Shown here piece by piece: positions 28,789-37,443 of a DNA stretch of 64,000 nucleotides; within the stretch, counting starts at the first letter, position 1; every line of letters begins with the position of its first letter. The stretch comes from Paraburkholderia acidicola (lineage in GTDB: Bacteria; Pseudomonadota; Gammaproteobacteria; Burkholderiales; Burkholderiaceae). The position numbers were made by a program, and so were the translations under genes. Location: the NCBI RefSeq assembly GCF_002362315.1, contig NZ_MTZV01000006.1, positions 2,542,001 to 2,606,000 on the forward strand, given 5' to 3'. The notes beneath the pieces were generated by a model. The model did not search any database and was not told the DNA's origin. It saw only the letters and a list, made by a program, of their open reading frames with translations.

Positions 28789-30342
28789 GTGAATCCTTCC
28801 CGCCCCCTGCCTTTTCGCGACGCGCTGCTGGCCATGCTCGGCATCGGCCTCGTCAACATGCTGGTCGCACTCGACCAGACCGTGGTCAGCACGGCGCTTC
28901 CGTCGATCGTCTCCGAGCTGCAAGGCTTCGAGTACTACGCGTGGATTGCTAGCGCGTATCTGCTGGCATCGGTGGTCACGGTGCCGGTGTTCGGACGGCT
29001 CGGCGACTACTTTGGCCGCAAGCGCTTCGTGATCGCCGCGGTGATCGTATTCACGGCAGCGTCGGTGCTGTGCGGCGTTGCGACCAGCATGCCGTTCCTG
29101 GCGATTGCGCGCGGCCTGCAGGGCGTGGGCGGCGGCATGATGGTCGGCACGGCGTTCGCGTCGATTCCGGATCTGTTTCCCGATCCGCGCGCCCGCGTGC
29201 GCTGGCAGGTCGTGATGGCCGCGGCCTATGGCATCGGCACGGCGGCCGGGCCATCGCTGGGCGGCTGGCTGAGCCAGCATTTTGGCTGGCGCTCGACGTT
29301 TCTCGTCAACCTGCCGGTCGGCGCGCTCGCGCTGTACTTCATCTGGGCGCATCTGCCGGCTTACCGGCGCGTGGGTGGCGGCGAGGTGCGGATCGACTGG
29401 ACCGGGGCAGCGCTCGTTGCGCTCGTGCTCGGCGGTCTGCAGACCTTCATCGAGGCGGTGCCGAAAGACGGCCTGACCACGGGCAACCTCGTGCTGGCTG
29501 CGCTGGTCGTGCTCGGTGCGCTCGCGTTTCTCGTCTGCGAGCGGCGCGCCACGCACCCGATCGTGCCGCTCGATCTGTTCCGGGACCCGCAACTGGTCAC
29601 GCTGTTCACGTTGTCGCTGCTGTCGGGCTTCGTGATGTTTTCGCTGATCTTCTTTGCGCCGTTACTGCTGCAAGGCGGCTTCGGACTGTCGCCGCAAGAG
29701 GCGGGCCTGCTCGCGACGCCGATTGCGGCGTGTATTGCGCTCGGTAGCCTGATCAACACGCGCATCGTGATTCATCTATCGAAGCCGACGTTGATTCTTT
29801 CAATTGGCTTTGCGTTGCTCGTGGCGGCGTCGGTGGGTATTGCACTCGCTACGCCGACCACCCGGCACCTGTGGCTGGAACTCGCGATGGGAGCGGTCGG
29901 TATTGGGCTCGGTTTCATCCTGAACAACCTGAACGTGTTCGGCCAGGAGATCGCGGGACGTGAGCGCTTCGGTATCACGACGGCGCTACTGCAGTCGACC
30001 CGGATGGTGGGTGGCATGCTCGGCACGAGCGTCGTGGCGACGATCGTGAATCGCCGCTATGCCGCGGGTGTCGCGGATTCGCTGCGGGTGCTCGGCGAAC
30101 CGGTTGCGTCGGCGTGGCTGCCGAAGCTCGCCGATCCACGCATCCTGATCGATCCCGCGCTGCGCGACGCGTTGCTCGCTGAACTGGTGCGGGCACGGCT
30201 CGACGGTCCTGCGCTTGTCGAAGCGGCCCGGCAGGTGCTGGTGCAATCGATACACATCGGGGTGCTGCTGACAGGCGTTGCCGCGCTGGCGGCGGCGCTG
30301 ATGGTGCGCCGTATTGCCAGCATTACGTTTCGGCGCAGTTGA
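28789..30342 (+). CDS. MFS drug-efflux transporter, DHA2 (14-TM) family
   Basis: About 517 residues with roughly 14 hydrophobic segments. Family marks are the first segment MLGIGLVNMLVALDQTVVST, motif A (GRLGDYFGRKR) and the antiporter region RGLQGVGGGMMVGTAF with AAAYGIGTAAGPSLGGWL. DHA2 members are inner-membrane proton antiporters exporting drugs and dyes. The start is uncertain: GTG at 28789 is preferred on spacing from an AGG, while a TTG at 28780 is in frame. It follows the GntR gene and is convergent with the LuxR gene. Export of the megasynthase product is possible but unsupported. Confidence 0.88.
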   Translation: MNPSRPLPFRDALLAMLGIGLVNMLVALDQTVVSTALPSIVSELQGFEYYAWIASAYLLASVVTVPVFGRLGDYFGRKRFVIAAVIVFTAASVLCGVATSMPFLAIARGLQGVGGGMMVGTAFASIPDLFPDPRARVRWQVVMAAAYGIGTAAGPSLGGWLSQHFGWRSTFLVNLPVGALALYFIWAHLPAYRRVGGGEVRIDWTGAALVALVLGGLQTFIEAVPKDGLTTGNLVLAALVVLGALAFLVCERRATHPIVPLDLFRDPQLVTLFTLSLLSGFVMFSLIFFAPLLLQGGFGLSPQEAGLLATPIAACIALGSLINTRIVIHLSKPTLILSIGFALLVAASVGIALATPTTRHLWLELAMGAVGIGLGFILNNLNVFGQEIAGRERFGITTALLQSTRMVGGMLGTSVVATIVNRRYAAGVADSLRVLGEPVASAWLPKLADPRILIDPALRDALLAELVRARLDGPALVEAARQVLVQSIHIGVLLTGVAALAAALMVRRIASITFRRS

Positions 30343-30349
30343 GGGTGAC

Positions 30350-30365
30350 AAGCCCGGCCGGGGTT
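30350..30365. terminator. Candidate bidirectional terminator hairpin
   Basis: AAGCCCGGCCGGGGTT lies in the 33-bp gap between the convergent exporter and LuxR genes and can fold with six or more GC-rich pairs around GGCC. No T-tract is present on either side. Confidence 0.35.
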
Positions 30366-30375
30366 CGTCATCAAG

Positions 30376-31107
30376 TCAAAGCATGCCCAACGAGATGGCC
30401 TTGATGACCGTTTGCCCGCGCGTGCGCGTGGCAAACTTGTCGAGCAGGTTGCGCACGTGATACACGACCCCATGCTCCGAAATCCTGAGCAGCGTCGAGA
30501 TCTCGTGCGTCGACTTGCCCGCTGCCAGCCAACGGAGTACTTCCGCTTCGCGTCGTGTCAGCCGCGGAGGTAACTGTGGCTGCGGACCCTTGATGATCCG
30601 GCGCATGGCTTCGTGGGCCATCGTGGCAATCAGCGGTCCCCACATGAGATTGGTCGTGATTTGTCGTTGCGCGTCTCGCCCTTTTTTGTCCAGCGCGAGG
30701 CTCAACATGCCAAAGTCGCCTTCTCTCGTCTGTACAGGGAAAGACACGCCGGACTTCAGTCCATAACTCGACGCTTCCTCCCAGAATTCCTGTTGTCTGG
30801 GCGAACCACCCATCGCGTCGGACCATACCAACGGGACGAGAGAGTGCATTGCGTGCTCAACTACGGGATCGAGCGCAATGTAGTTTTCGTGATCGTAGGT
30901 CTCGCGCCAGCGCGGGTCATAGTTCGATTCGATTCGTTGTTCGATATTCCGGGCGCTGTCGATCGCGAACCGGCCACCGTACAGCATGGAATCGAAACCA
31001 AGCTTTCGACCGAGGCGCACGAGAGCCAGTCGGAGCATGTCAGCATCTTCGAGCGTGCCAATTTCCAGAACCGTCGATACGAGTTCGTGGTTGTCGGATA
31101 TTTCCAT
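30376..31107 (-). CDS. LuxR-family AHL-responsive regulator, additional (not the luxR-rsaL-luxI partner)
   Basis: 243 residues from ATG at 31107 (AGGA upstream). The N-terminal autoinducer-binding domain keeps the expected residues: Trp and Tyr in YDPRWRETYDHENY, Asp-Pro in ALDPVV, Trp in VPLVWSD and Gly in GLKSGVSFPV. The C-terminal GerE/LuxR helix-turn-helix is clear (LTRREAEVLRWLAAGKSTHE then SEHGVVYHVRNLLDKF). It reads in the same direction as luxI, 226 bp downstream. Because the classical partner arrangement involves the other LuxR at 32395, this one is best viewed as an accessory receptor, comparable in role to QscR. Which genes it controls is unknown. Confidence 0.9.
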   Translation of the reverse strand: MEISDNHELVSTVLEIGTLEDADMLRLALVRLGRKLGFDSMLYGGRFAIDSARNIEQRIESNYDPRWRETYDHENYIALDPVVEHAMHSLVPLVWSDAMGGSPRQQEFWEEASSYGLKSGVSFPVQTREGDFGMLSLALDKKGRDAQRQITTNLMWGPLIATMAHEAMRRIIKGPQPQLPPRLTRREAEVLRWLAAGKSTHEISTLLRISEHGVVYHVRNLLDKFATRTRGQTVIKAISLGML

Positions 31108-31333
31108 CTGAGGCTTCCTGTAGCACCACTGAATGCGCACCGTTGATTTGCAACGCGCGCAAAAAATCAACTATACCGCGCCTGATATTCGATTACTTCC
31201 TGGCAGGCACGGGTACGGCCATACGATTAACACGTTCTGCCGCCATTGAAACTGGCGAATGGTGAGGGGCGAGCATGCGTTGCGCCCCGTACCCGACTAG
31301 TGAATTTTCTTTGCGTTGTTGCCGGCCTGGCAA

Positions 31334-31927
31334 TCAGGCCGCAATCGCCATCGATCCAAACAGTGCCGCCAGCGTTTGTGGGCTGACCGACCAGTCGAGT
31401 GCAACCGTGCGCTCCACGCCGATCTGCAGGGGCGCCCCAAGACGATCTATTTCGACGCCGGCGCGGCGCAGCATCCGCTCGATCGGCATGGTTGTCACGA
31501 CCACGTAACTCGTCACCCCTATGCGTTGGGCGAAGGTCATGGCGGCCTGGAACATACGGATAGTCAGATTGCTGAAGCCAAAGCCCTGTTCCTCGCCCTC
31601 TGTATCGACCGCGAGCCGGCTGAGTTCCCAGATATGCCGGCCGACCGGTGCCGCCGCGCCGTGCAGTGTTTGCGGGAAGGTATGGCGCAGCATGTTGGGG
31701 CCTTCTGTTGGCATCAGGCGGCAACATCCGCGAACCTGGCCTGTTTCATCCTGAGCTATCACGTAGTAGGGATCGAGCGCATCGTAGCCGTCGACCTCCA
31801 TGCCGTCGATGATGGGAATGTCCCAACCTAGCCGGCCACCGAAGACCTGGGCGCGTAGCCGGTACATCTCCTTGATGTGTTTGCTGTCGAATTCCTGCCT
31901 GGTGCCAATCCGGATCGTAGTGTGCAT
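31334..31927 (-). CDS. Acyl-homoserine-lactone synthase, LuxI/LasI/BraI type
   Basis: 197 residues from ATG at 31927, which has a strong AGGAGGAG at proper distance; this decides against the longer frame. LuxI-family residues are visible: Arg and Phe in YRLRAQVF, Trp in GRLGWDI, the acidic pair in EVDGYDALDPYYVI, Arg in GCCRLMPTEG and the ELSRLAVD block. The enzyme makes an acyl-homoserine lactone from S-adenosylmethionine and acyl-ACP. The rsaL gene is divergent, 172 bp away, with a lux-box-like dyad between, exactly as in lasI-rsaL or braI-rsaL. The type of acyl chain cannot be read reliably; Bra-type enzymes tend to long 3-oxo chains. Confidence 0.93.
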   Translation of the reverse strand: MHTTIRIGTRQEFDSKHIKEMYRLRAQVFGGRLGWDIPIIDGMEVDGYDALDPYYVIAQDETGQVRGCCRLMPTEGPNMLRHTFPQTLHGAAAPVGRHIWELSRLAVDTEGEEQGFGFSNLTIRMFQAAMTFAQRIGVTSYVVVTTMPIERMLRRAGVEIDRLGAPLQIGVERTVALDWSVSPQTLAALFGSMAIAA

Positions 31928-31994
31928 AAAAGCTCCTCCTGCATGTTTGGGTAGGTACGAAAGGGAGAAGCTATGCAGTTTGTATGGAGATTGC

Positions 31995-32014
31995 ACCTAT
32001 CCATATAGGTAGGT
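31995..32014. promoter_or_regulatory. lux-box-like operator between luxI and rsaL
   Basis: ACCTATCCATATAGGTAGGT is a 20-bp dyad with 16 of 20 symmetric positions and the CT-N12-AG spacing of las/lux boxes; within it ACCTAT-N4-ATAGGT is a perfect repeat. It sits about 70 bp upstream of the luxI start in the divergent gap, where LuxR activation and RsaL repression would meet. Confidence 0.65.
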
Positions 32015-32099
32015 GCCACCAGGGAGCGTACTCCAGCAAAATTGAGATGACCGGCAAACAGATAGAACGGTTGCTAAATTAACCACTGAGAGATACACC

Positions 32100-32411
32100 A
32101 TGGAACTACTGGAAAATCATTGGCAAGCGGGCATCCAAGAACGGTCGCCGGAGGTGTCGTCCGCGGTTGACCGTGTACTGATCATTGCGTACAGGAAGAA
32201 GAAAAAGGAAAGTCAGCGCCGTTTCTGGGCACGTTTCGGTGTGACCCAGTCGCGCGGCAGCCGGTTTGAATCGGGCGCGGAAATTCCGGCACCGGTGTCA
32301 ATCCTGCTGGGTCTTTATTTCACGAAGACGATCTCCGATGGAGATCTGGGACGGGCTGAGCGAGTGCTCTACAGCCAGGAATCCCGGTCGTTGATCAGCT
32401 TGGGTCAATAA
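32100..32411 (+). CDS. rsaL: RsaL-like quorum-sensing repressor
   Basis: 103 residues, small and basic in the middle, with a helix-turn-helix region RRFWARFGVTQSRGSRFESG followed by PAPVSILLGLYF, as in RsaL proteins. RsaL represses the AHL synthase gene and so damps quorum sensing. The gene is divergent from luxI and convergent with the following luxR, whose 3' end it overlaps by 17 bp, the same layout as lasR-rsaL-lasI in Pseudomonas and braR-rsaL-braI in Burkholderia. GAGAG precedes the ATG. Function is from family resemblance and context. Confidence 0.85.
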   Translation: MELLENHWQAGIQERSPEVSSAVDRVLIIAYRKKKKESQRRFWARFGVTQSRGSRFESGAEIPAPVSILLGLYFTKTISDGDLGRAERVLYSQESRSLISLGQ

Positions 32412-33129
32412 GTCCAAGCTGCGTGGCAATCACGGCGGCCGCCCGCCGTGAATTGACACCAAACTTCGTTCGGATGTTCTTGACGTGAAAATTCACGACA
32501 GCTTCCGAACAGTTGAGAATATGTGAGATTTCCCACGTGGACTTGCCTTGGGCGGTCCACGCCAGACATTCGCGCTCGCGGGGCGTCAACTGCGGAATCA
32601 GCGGTTGTGCGTGCGCCTTCAGATGACGCTGGCTGGTGTCTATCACCAGGTCGCGCAGCAGCATGAGGTCGGGTAGCGCGGTGTTGACGTCACGCCAGAA
32701 ATCGTCGGTCGGCGTGCGGTCAGTCACGAAAGATAGCCCGCCCCATTCCTGCTTGGATCCATGAATCGGCAACGTCACGCCGACTCGCAGGCCGTGCGAG
32801 CGCGCTTCCTCAAACATCGCTTGCTGCGGTGCTGGGGCGTTGTCGAACAGTTCCTGCGACCAGGCAAGCGGCGCAGAACGTGTCGAGCAATGCGACACGA
32901 CGGGATCGATACTCGAGAGCTTCCTGTCGTCGTAGATCCGGCGCCATGACGCCGCGTACGTGCTGCGTATGAACGCATCTTCGAACCGGCTGCCCGGTCG
33001 CAGCAGGATCGCCACGAAGACCTGATTGAAACCCCACTTTTCGGCGAGATTGCTCACCGCACCGAACCATGCCGATTCGTCCGGGGCGTCCAGTATCGGT
33101 GACATCTGCTCGAGAAGGTGTAGCGACAC
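32395..33129 (-). CDS. LuxR-family AHL receptor, cognate regulator of the luxI-rsaL locus (BraR/LasR type)
   Basis: 244 residues from GTG at 33129, chosen because GGAGAG precedes it; a GTG at 33201 is in frame but has no ribosome-binding site. The AHL-binding residues are present (Trp and Tyr in AASWRRIYDD, Asp-Pro in SIDPVV, Trp in PLAWSQ, Gly in GLRVGVTLPI). The DNA-binding end has LTPRERECLAWTAQGKSTWE and NCSEAVVNFHVKNIRTKFGV. Its 3' end overlaps rsaL in convergent orientation, which marks it as the partner of the synthase at 31334. It is expected to bind the AHL and activate luxI, probably through the dyad at 31995. Confidence 0.92.
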   Translation of the reverse strand: MSLHLLEQMSPILDAPDESAWFGAVSNLAEKWGFNQVFVAILLRPGSRFEDAFIRSTYAASWRRIYDDRKLSSIDPVVSHCSTRSAPLAWSQELFDNAPAPQQAMFEEARSHGLRVGVTLPIHGSKQEWGGLSFVTDRTPTDDFWRDVNTALPDLMLLRDLVIDTSQRHLKAHAQPLIPQLTPRERECLAWTAQGKSTWEISHILNCSEAVVNFHVKNIRTKFGVNSRRAAAVIATQLGLIDPS

Positions 33130-33566
33130 GTCAGTTCTCTCCGGTTGCGCGGCTCGACCGTCGGTGATGCCGGGGCGAAAATCCCGGCCGGTCGTTTGCA
33201 CGGGGAGAATTTATCATTATTTTTAAATTCTGGTAATTGAAATTGGAATAAAGATCGCGTCTATTCCAATTGCGGCGGCGCGCAATAGCCTGAGAGAAAA
33301 CAAACAAAAGCTTCTCGCCCCGATTGATCAGGATAAGCACACTACTGCGTGTACGCGCCGGTTGTCGGGCAACCGGCCGGTAGGGCGGAAGCCCGGATAC
33401 GCCATTTCACCGTCATCGATTTAACAGCTGTGATAACACCACAATAAGAGTTGCTTCTACAATTGAGATTCAATTCCATGTGGACAGTCAAAAGAACACG
33501 TAAAGGCACAAGTGAGGTAGAAATGCCCGTCTGAATGTCTATTACTCAGTAAGAATGAGCCTTCTC
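33130..33566. other. AT-rich intergenic region upstream of luxR with a 31-bp inverted repeat
   Basis: No gene was recognised. The stretch is AT-rich relative to the window and carries AATTGGAATA (33241-33250) and TATTCCAATT (33262-33271), a perfect 10-bp inverted repeat with an 11-bp spacer. It lies about 110 bp upstream of the luxR start and could be an operator for that gene. Short frames on either strand here look like chance. Confidence 0.5.
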
Positions 33567-33652
33567 GGTTGTCATACCAAAATGGCTCAAATTTACTCAA
33601 GTTGTTTGACAACATTGTGGGCCCGGTGCTAACTTGTCGGTTGTCTGACCGA
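33567..33652 (+). promoter_or_regulatory. Promoter with three GntR/FCD-type operator sites for the sugar-acid operon
   Basis: TTGACA (33606-33611) and TAACTT (33630-33635) are 18 bp apart. Three dyads resemble the FadR-subfamily consensus TNGTNNNACNA: GGTTGTCATACCA (33567-33579, exact), GTTGTTTGACAAC (33601-33613, exact, over the -35) and GGTTGTCTGACCGA (33639-33652, one mismatch, at the transcription start). The first and third share 10 of 12 bases. This arrangement predicts repression by a GntR/FCD protein. Confidence 0.6.
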
Positions 33653-33669
33653 ACATGCGCCGAGGCACC

Positions 33670-34611
33670 ATGAACGTTTCCCCGCTCCACGAAAGCGAAT
33701 TTGCGGCCACGGTGATGGCGGTTCCGCCGCTTGCCCGCCGCACCGATTTTTCCCTCGACGCCGAACAGAACCGGAAACTGATTCGCCACATCGAAGCGGG
33801 CGGCGTGCGCACGCTGCTGTATGGCGGCAACGCCAATCTGTATCACGTGGCGGTGAGCGAGTATCGCGCGCTGCTCGACCTGCTTGCCGAGTGCGCAGGT
33901 CCCGGGACGCGCGTGATCCCGGCGATCGGTCCGGACTACGGCAAGATGCTCGACGAGGCCCGCATCCTCGCGCAAACCTCATACCGCACCGCGATGGTGC
34001 TGCCGCTCACCGGCTTCACGACGTCGCAGGGGATCGAAGACGGCCTATCGCGCATCGCCGAGACGGCCGGGATGCCGCTCACGCTCTATATAAAGAGCGA
34101 GGAATACGTGGATGTCGACACGCTTGCCCGACTGGTCGAGCGCGGTACGTTGATTGCTGTCAAGTACGCGATCGTGCGTGAACGGCCGGAGCACGATCCC
34201 TATCTGCGCCGCCTGCTGCAACACATCAGTCCGGCCCAGATCATTTCGGGGATGGGCGAGCGTCCGGCGCTCGTGCATCTGCGCGACTTCGGGCTCGCGT
34301 CCTGGACGACCGGTTCCGGCTGCATCGCGCCGCATACGGTGACGGCGTTACTCAATGCAGTGAAGGCCGCGCGCGTCGATGAGGCGCAATCGCTCTACGA
34401 TGCATTCATGCCGCTCGAAACGCTGCGCGACCGGATCTCGCTGATCCGCGTGCTGCACGATGCCGTCACGTTTTCGAAGATCGCCGATATGGGGCCGCTG
34501 TTGCCGTTACTGAGTTCGACGCCGGTCGAGCATCATGCGAAGATCGACGCTGAGACGCAGGCACTGCTCGCGTTCGAGCGTCATCTCGTCGAACGGTCCA
34601 CAATCCGTTGA
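33670..34611 (+). CDS. DHDPS/NAL-family lyase, probable 2-keto-3-deoxy-pentonate dehydratase or aldolase
   Basis: 313 residues from ATG at 33670 (GAGG four bases upstream). It has the dihydrodipicolinate-synthase (beta/alpha)8 pattern, with Tyr140 in LTLYIKSEEY and the Schiff-base Lys165 in LIAVKYAIV, close to the usual positions 133 and 161. In sugar-acid pathways family members either cleave 2-keto-3-deoxy acids or dehydrate them to alpha-ketoglutarate semialdehyde. The next gene encodes a semialdehyde dehydrogenase, which favours the dehydratase role. It is the first gene of a three-gene unit under a promoter with FCD-type operators. Aldolase activity remains possible. Confidence 0.82.
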   Translation: MNVSPLHESEFAATVMAVPPLARRTDFSLDAEQNRKLIRHIEAGGVRTLLYGGNANLYHVAVSEYRALLDLLAECAGPGTRVIPAIGPDYGKMLDEARILAQTSYRTAMVLPLTGFTTSQGIEDGLSRIAETAGMPLTLYIKSEEYVDVDTLARLVERGTLIAVKYAIVRERPEHDPYLRRLLQHISPAQIISGMGERPALVHLRDFGLASWTTGSGCIAPHTVTALLNAVKAARVDEAQSLYDAFMPLETLRDRISLIRVLHDAVTFSKIADMGPLLPLLSSTPVEHHAKIDAETQALLAFERHLVERSTIR

Positions 34612-34693
34612 CGGCGTCCTTACCCCGTCTGACTTTGCGTGGCGCACCCCGGCGGTAGGTCGAGGCGGCGCGGCGCCTCACAGGAGTGGCAAC

Positions 34694-36274
34694 ATGCAGA
34701 TTACCGGAGACATGCTGATCGGCGGCTCGACGGTGCGCGGCACCAGGGGCACGCTGCGCGCGTTCGACCCGGCCCGCAACGCGGAAATCGAGCCGACCTT
34801 CGGCGCGGGCGGCACGACGGAAGTCGAGCGGGCCTGCGAACTGGCCGCGCGCGCATTCGATTCATACCGCGCAGCACCGCTGGAAACCCGCGCCCGCTTT
34901 CTCGAAGCAATTGCCGACAACATCGTGTCGCTCGGCGATGTATTGATCGAACGCGCGCACGCCGAATCTGCGCTGCCGAAGGCGCGCCTCGAAGGCGAGC
35001 GCGGTCGCACGGTCGGTCAGTTGAAGCTGTTTGCTGCGCTGGTGCGCGAGGGCCGCTGGCTCACCGCCACGCTCGATTCCGCGTTGCCTGAACGCAAGCC
35101 GCTGCCGCGGCCGGACCTGCGTCTGCAGAAAATTCCGGTCGGGCCGGTCGCCGTGTTTGGCGCGAGCAATTTCCCGCTGGCGTTTTCGGTCGCGGGCGGC
35201 GATACCGCATCGGCGCTCGCGGCCGGTTGCCCGGTTGTCGCGAAGGCGCATCCGGCGCACCTCGGTACGTCCGAACTGGTCGGCCGCGCGATCCAGAAGG
35301 CGGTCGTCGATTGCGATCTGCCGGAAGGCGTGTTCTCGCTGCTGGTCGGCGCCGGGAACGAGATCGGCGAAGCGCTCGTCGCGCATCCGGCGATCAAGTC
35401 GGTTGGTTTTACAGGGTCACGCCGTGGCGGCCTTGCGCTCGTCGATATCGCGGCGAAGCGTCGCGAGCCGATTCCGGTGTTCGCCGAAATGAGCAGCGTC
35501 AATCCGTTTTTCCTGTTGCCGGGCGCGCTGAAGCGGCGCGGCGATGAAATCGCGGCCGGTTTTGTCGAGTCGGTGACGCTCGGTGTCGGCCAGTTCTGCA
35601 CGAATCCGGGCCTTGTCATTACGCTCGATGGCGAAGAGACGCAGCGCTTCATCGACGCGGCGGCGCAGGCGCTCGCGAAGAAGGGCGCGCAGACCATGCT
35701 CACCGCCGGTATCGCGGCTGCCTATAAGGATGGTGTTCTGCAGCGCGGCGAGGAACGTGGTGTGACGACCGTCGCACAGGGCATGGCAAGCGATGCGTCG
35801 TGTGCAGCGCTGCCGGCGCTCTTCACGACCAACGCGATGCACTTTCTCGCGACGCCGGAACTCGAAGACGAGATCTTCGGGCCGACGTCGTTGATTGTGA
35901 TCTGCCCGACGATCGACGACATGCTGCAGGTGGCGCGTCATGTGGAAGGCCAGTTGACCGCGACGTTGCAGCTCGAAGCCGAAGACTATCCGCTCGCGCG
36001 GCAACTGCTGCCGGTACTCGAGCGCAAGGCGGGGCGGATTCTCGCGAACGGTTTCCCGACCGGCGTCGAAGTGTCCTACGCGATGGTGCACGGCGGTCCG
36101 TTCCCGGCCACGTCCGATCCGCGCGCGACATCGGTGGGTGCGACGGCGATCGAGCGTTTCCTGCGCCCGGTCTGCTATCAGGATCTGCCGGCTGAGCTGC
36201 TGCCGGAAGCGTTGCGCGACGAGAATCCGCTGAAGCTCTGGCGTCTGCGCGACGGCAAGCTCGGGCGGGAATAA
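34694..36274 (+). CDS. Aldehyde dehydrogenase, alpha-ketoglutarate-semialdehyde (2,5-dioxovalerate) dehydrogenase type
   Basis: 526 residues from ATG at 34694, with AGGAG seven bases upstream; the longer open frame has no start signal. Catalytic Glu265 (PVFAEMSSVNPFF) and Cys302 (GVGQFCTNPG) are present, as is the cofactor-binding FGASNFPLAFSVAGGDTASALAAGCPV. The sequence style, with FAEMSS and QFCTNPG and a C-terminal region ending in ENPLKLWRLRDG, matches the KGSADH group that oxidises 2,5-dioxovalerate to alpha-ketoglutarate with NAD(P). It lies 82 bp after the DHDPS-family gene and before the lactonase gene, completing a Weimberg-type route. Confidence 0.88.
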   Translation: MQITGDMLIGGSTVRGTRGTLRAFDPARNAEIEPTFGAGGTTEVERACELAARAFDSYRAAPLETRARFLEAIADNIVSLGDVLIERAHAESALPKARLEGERGRTVGQLKLFAALVREGRWLTATLDSALPERKPLPRPDLRLQKIPVGPVAVFGASNFPLAFSVAGGDTASALAAGCPVVAKAHPAHLGTSELVGRAIQKAVVDCDLPEGVFSLLVGAGNEIGEALVAHPAIKSVGFTGSRRGGLALVDIAAKRREPIPVFAEMSSVNPFFLLPGALKRRGDEIAAGFVESVTLGVGQFCTNPGLVITLDGEETQRFIDAAAQALAKKGAQTMLTAGIAAAYKDGVLQRGEERGVTTVAQGMASDASCAALPALFTTNAMHFLATPELEDEIFGPTSLIVICPTIDDMLQVARHVEGQLTATLQLEAEDYPLARQLLPVLERKAGRILANGFPTGVEVSYAMVHGGPFPATSDPRATSVGATAIERFLRPVCYQDLPAELLPEALRDENPLKLWRLRDGKLGRE

Positions 36275-36343
36275 GCCGCACCTGAAAGTCCGACATGCCG
36301 GGCGTTCATGCGCCCGGTTCTTTCTCTTTCCCTCTCCTGCGCC

Positions 36344-37282
36344 ATGACCGACGCCAGCCGACGCTATCCCGACCTCTCCGTCCGTATCCTCGATCCGCGC
36401 TTCAACGCGCTGCGCCTTCCGCTCGCTTCGGTCGAGTGCCTGTACCAGGGCACGCGCTGGTCCGAAGGCCCGGTATGGTTTGGCGACGGGCGCTATCTGC
36501 TGTGGAGCGACATTCCGAACAACCGCATGCTGCGATGGGACGAGGAGAGCGGTGCGGTGACGCCGTTTCGCCGGCCGTCGAATAACGCGAACGGCAACAC
36601 GCGCGATCGCGAGGGACGGCTCGTCACCTGCGAACATCTGACGCGGTGTGTGACACGCACCGAATACGATGGCTCGATCACGGTGCTCGCCGACCGTTAT
36701 CTGGGCAAGCGCCTCAACTCGCCGAACGATGTCGTCGTGAAGTCCGACGGGTCGATCTGGTTCAGCGATCCGACCTTTGGCATCGAAGGCTATTACGAGG
36801 GCGAGAAGCAGGAATCCGAGTTGCCGGCCTGCGTGTATCGCGTCGATGGACAGACCGGCGAAGTGAGCGTCGTTGCCGATACGGTGCTGGGTCCGAACGG
36901 TCTCGCGTTTTCACCGGACGAGTCGGTGCTGTACATCGTCGAATCGCGCGGCACGCCACGCAAGATCCGCGCGTTCGATGTCGCCGGCGACGGCCGCACG
37001 CTCACTGGCGACCGTGTGCTGATCGACGCGGGTCAGGGCACGCCCGATGGCTTTCGTGTCGATATCCACGGCAACCTGTGGTGCGGTTGGGGCATGGGCA
37101 CCGACGAACTCGACGGCGTGCGCGTGTTCACCGCGCAAGGCGAGGCGATCGGACATATCGCGCTGCCCGAGCGCTGCGCGAATCTGTGCTTCGGCGGACG
37201 GCATCGCAACCGTTTGTTTATGGCGGCGTCGCACGGGCTGTATTCGCTGTACGTGAATACGCAGGGCGTGAAGGGTGGTTGA
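36344..37282 (+). CDS. SMP-30/gluconolactonase family sugar lactonase
   Basis: About 312 residues of a six-bladed beta-propeller lactonase. Metal ligands of the family are in place: Glu in TRWSEGPVWFGDG, Asn in LNSPNDVVVKSDG, Asn in LGPNGLAFSPDES and Asp in GTPDGFRVDIHGNLW. It should open an aldonolactone to the aldonic acid in the cytoplasm. Start at ATG 36344 (MTDASRRYPDL) is preferred; an in-frame ATG at 36308 adds 12 residues and neither has a strong ribosome-binding site. It follows the semialdehyde dehydrogenase closely and is probably in the same transcript. Confidence 0.87.
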   Translation: MTDASRRYPDLSVRILDPRFNALRLPLASVECLYQGTRWSEGPVWFGDGRYLLWSDIPNNRMLRWDEESGAVTPFRRPSNNANGNTRDREGRLVTCEHLTRCVTRTEYDGSITVLADRYLGKRLNSPNDVVVKSDGSIWFSDPTFGIEGYYEGEKQESELPACVYRVDGQTGEVSVVADTVLGPNGLAFSPDESVLYIVESRGTPRKIRAFDVAGDGRTLTGDRVLIDAGQGTPDGFRVDIHGNLWCGWGMGTDELDGVRVFTAQGEAIGHIALPERCANLCFGGRHRNRLFMAASHGLYSLYVNTQGVKGG

Positions 37283-37443
37283 CGAACGATGGTGCCATGC
37301 GAGGAAAGTTGCTAAACAAGTTGGAGAGGTGACTTGGCGATGTGGTAATGCGTATCTCGATGCAATCTGTAAAACCCTTATAAATAAAGGGATTGAAGCG
37401 TAAATCCACTGGCTTGACTCCATGATGTGTTTCTGAAATTTGC

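Noticed and set aside
28486..29592. Leftward open frame of 368 codons
   Set aside because: It covers the end of the GntR gene and part of the exporter on the other strand; composition is His/Arg-rich shadow.
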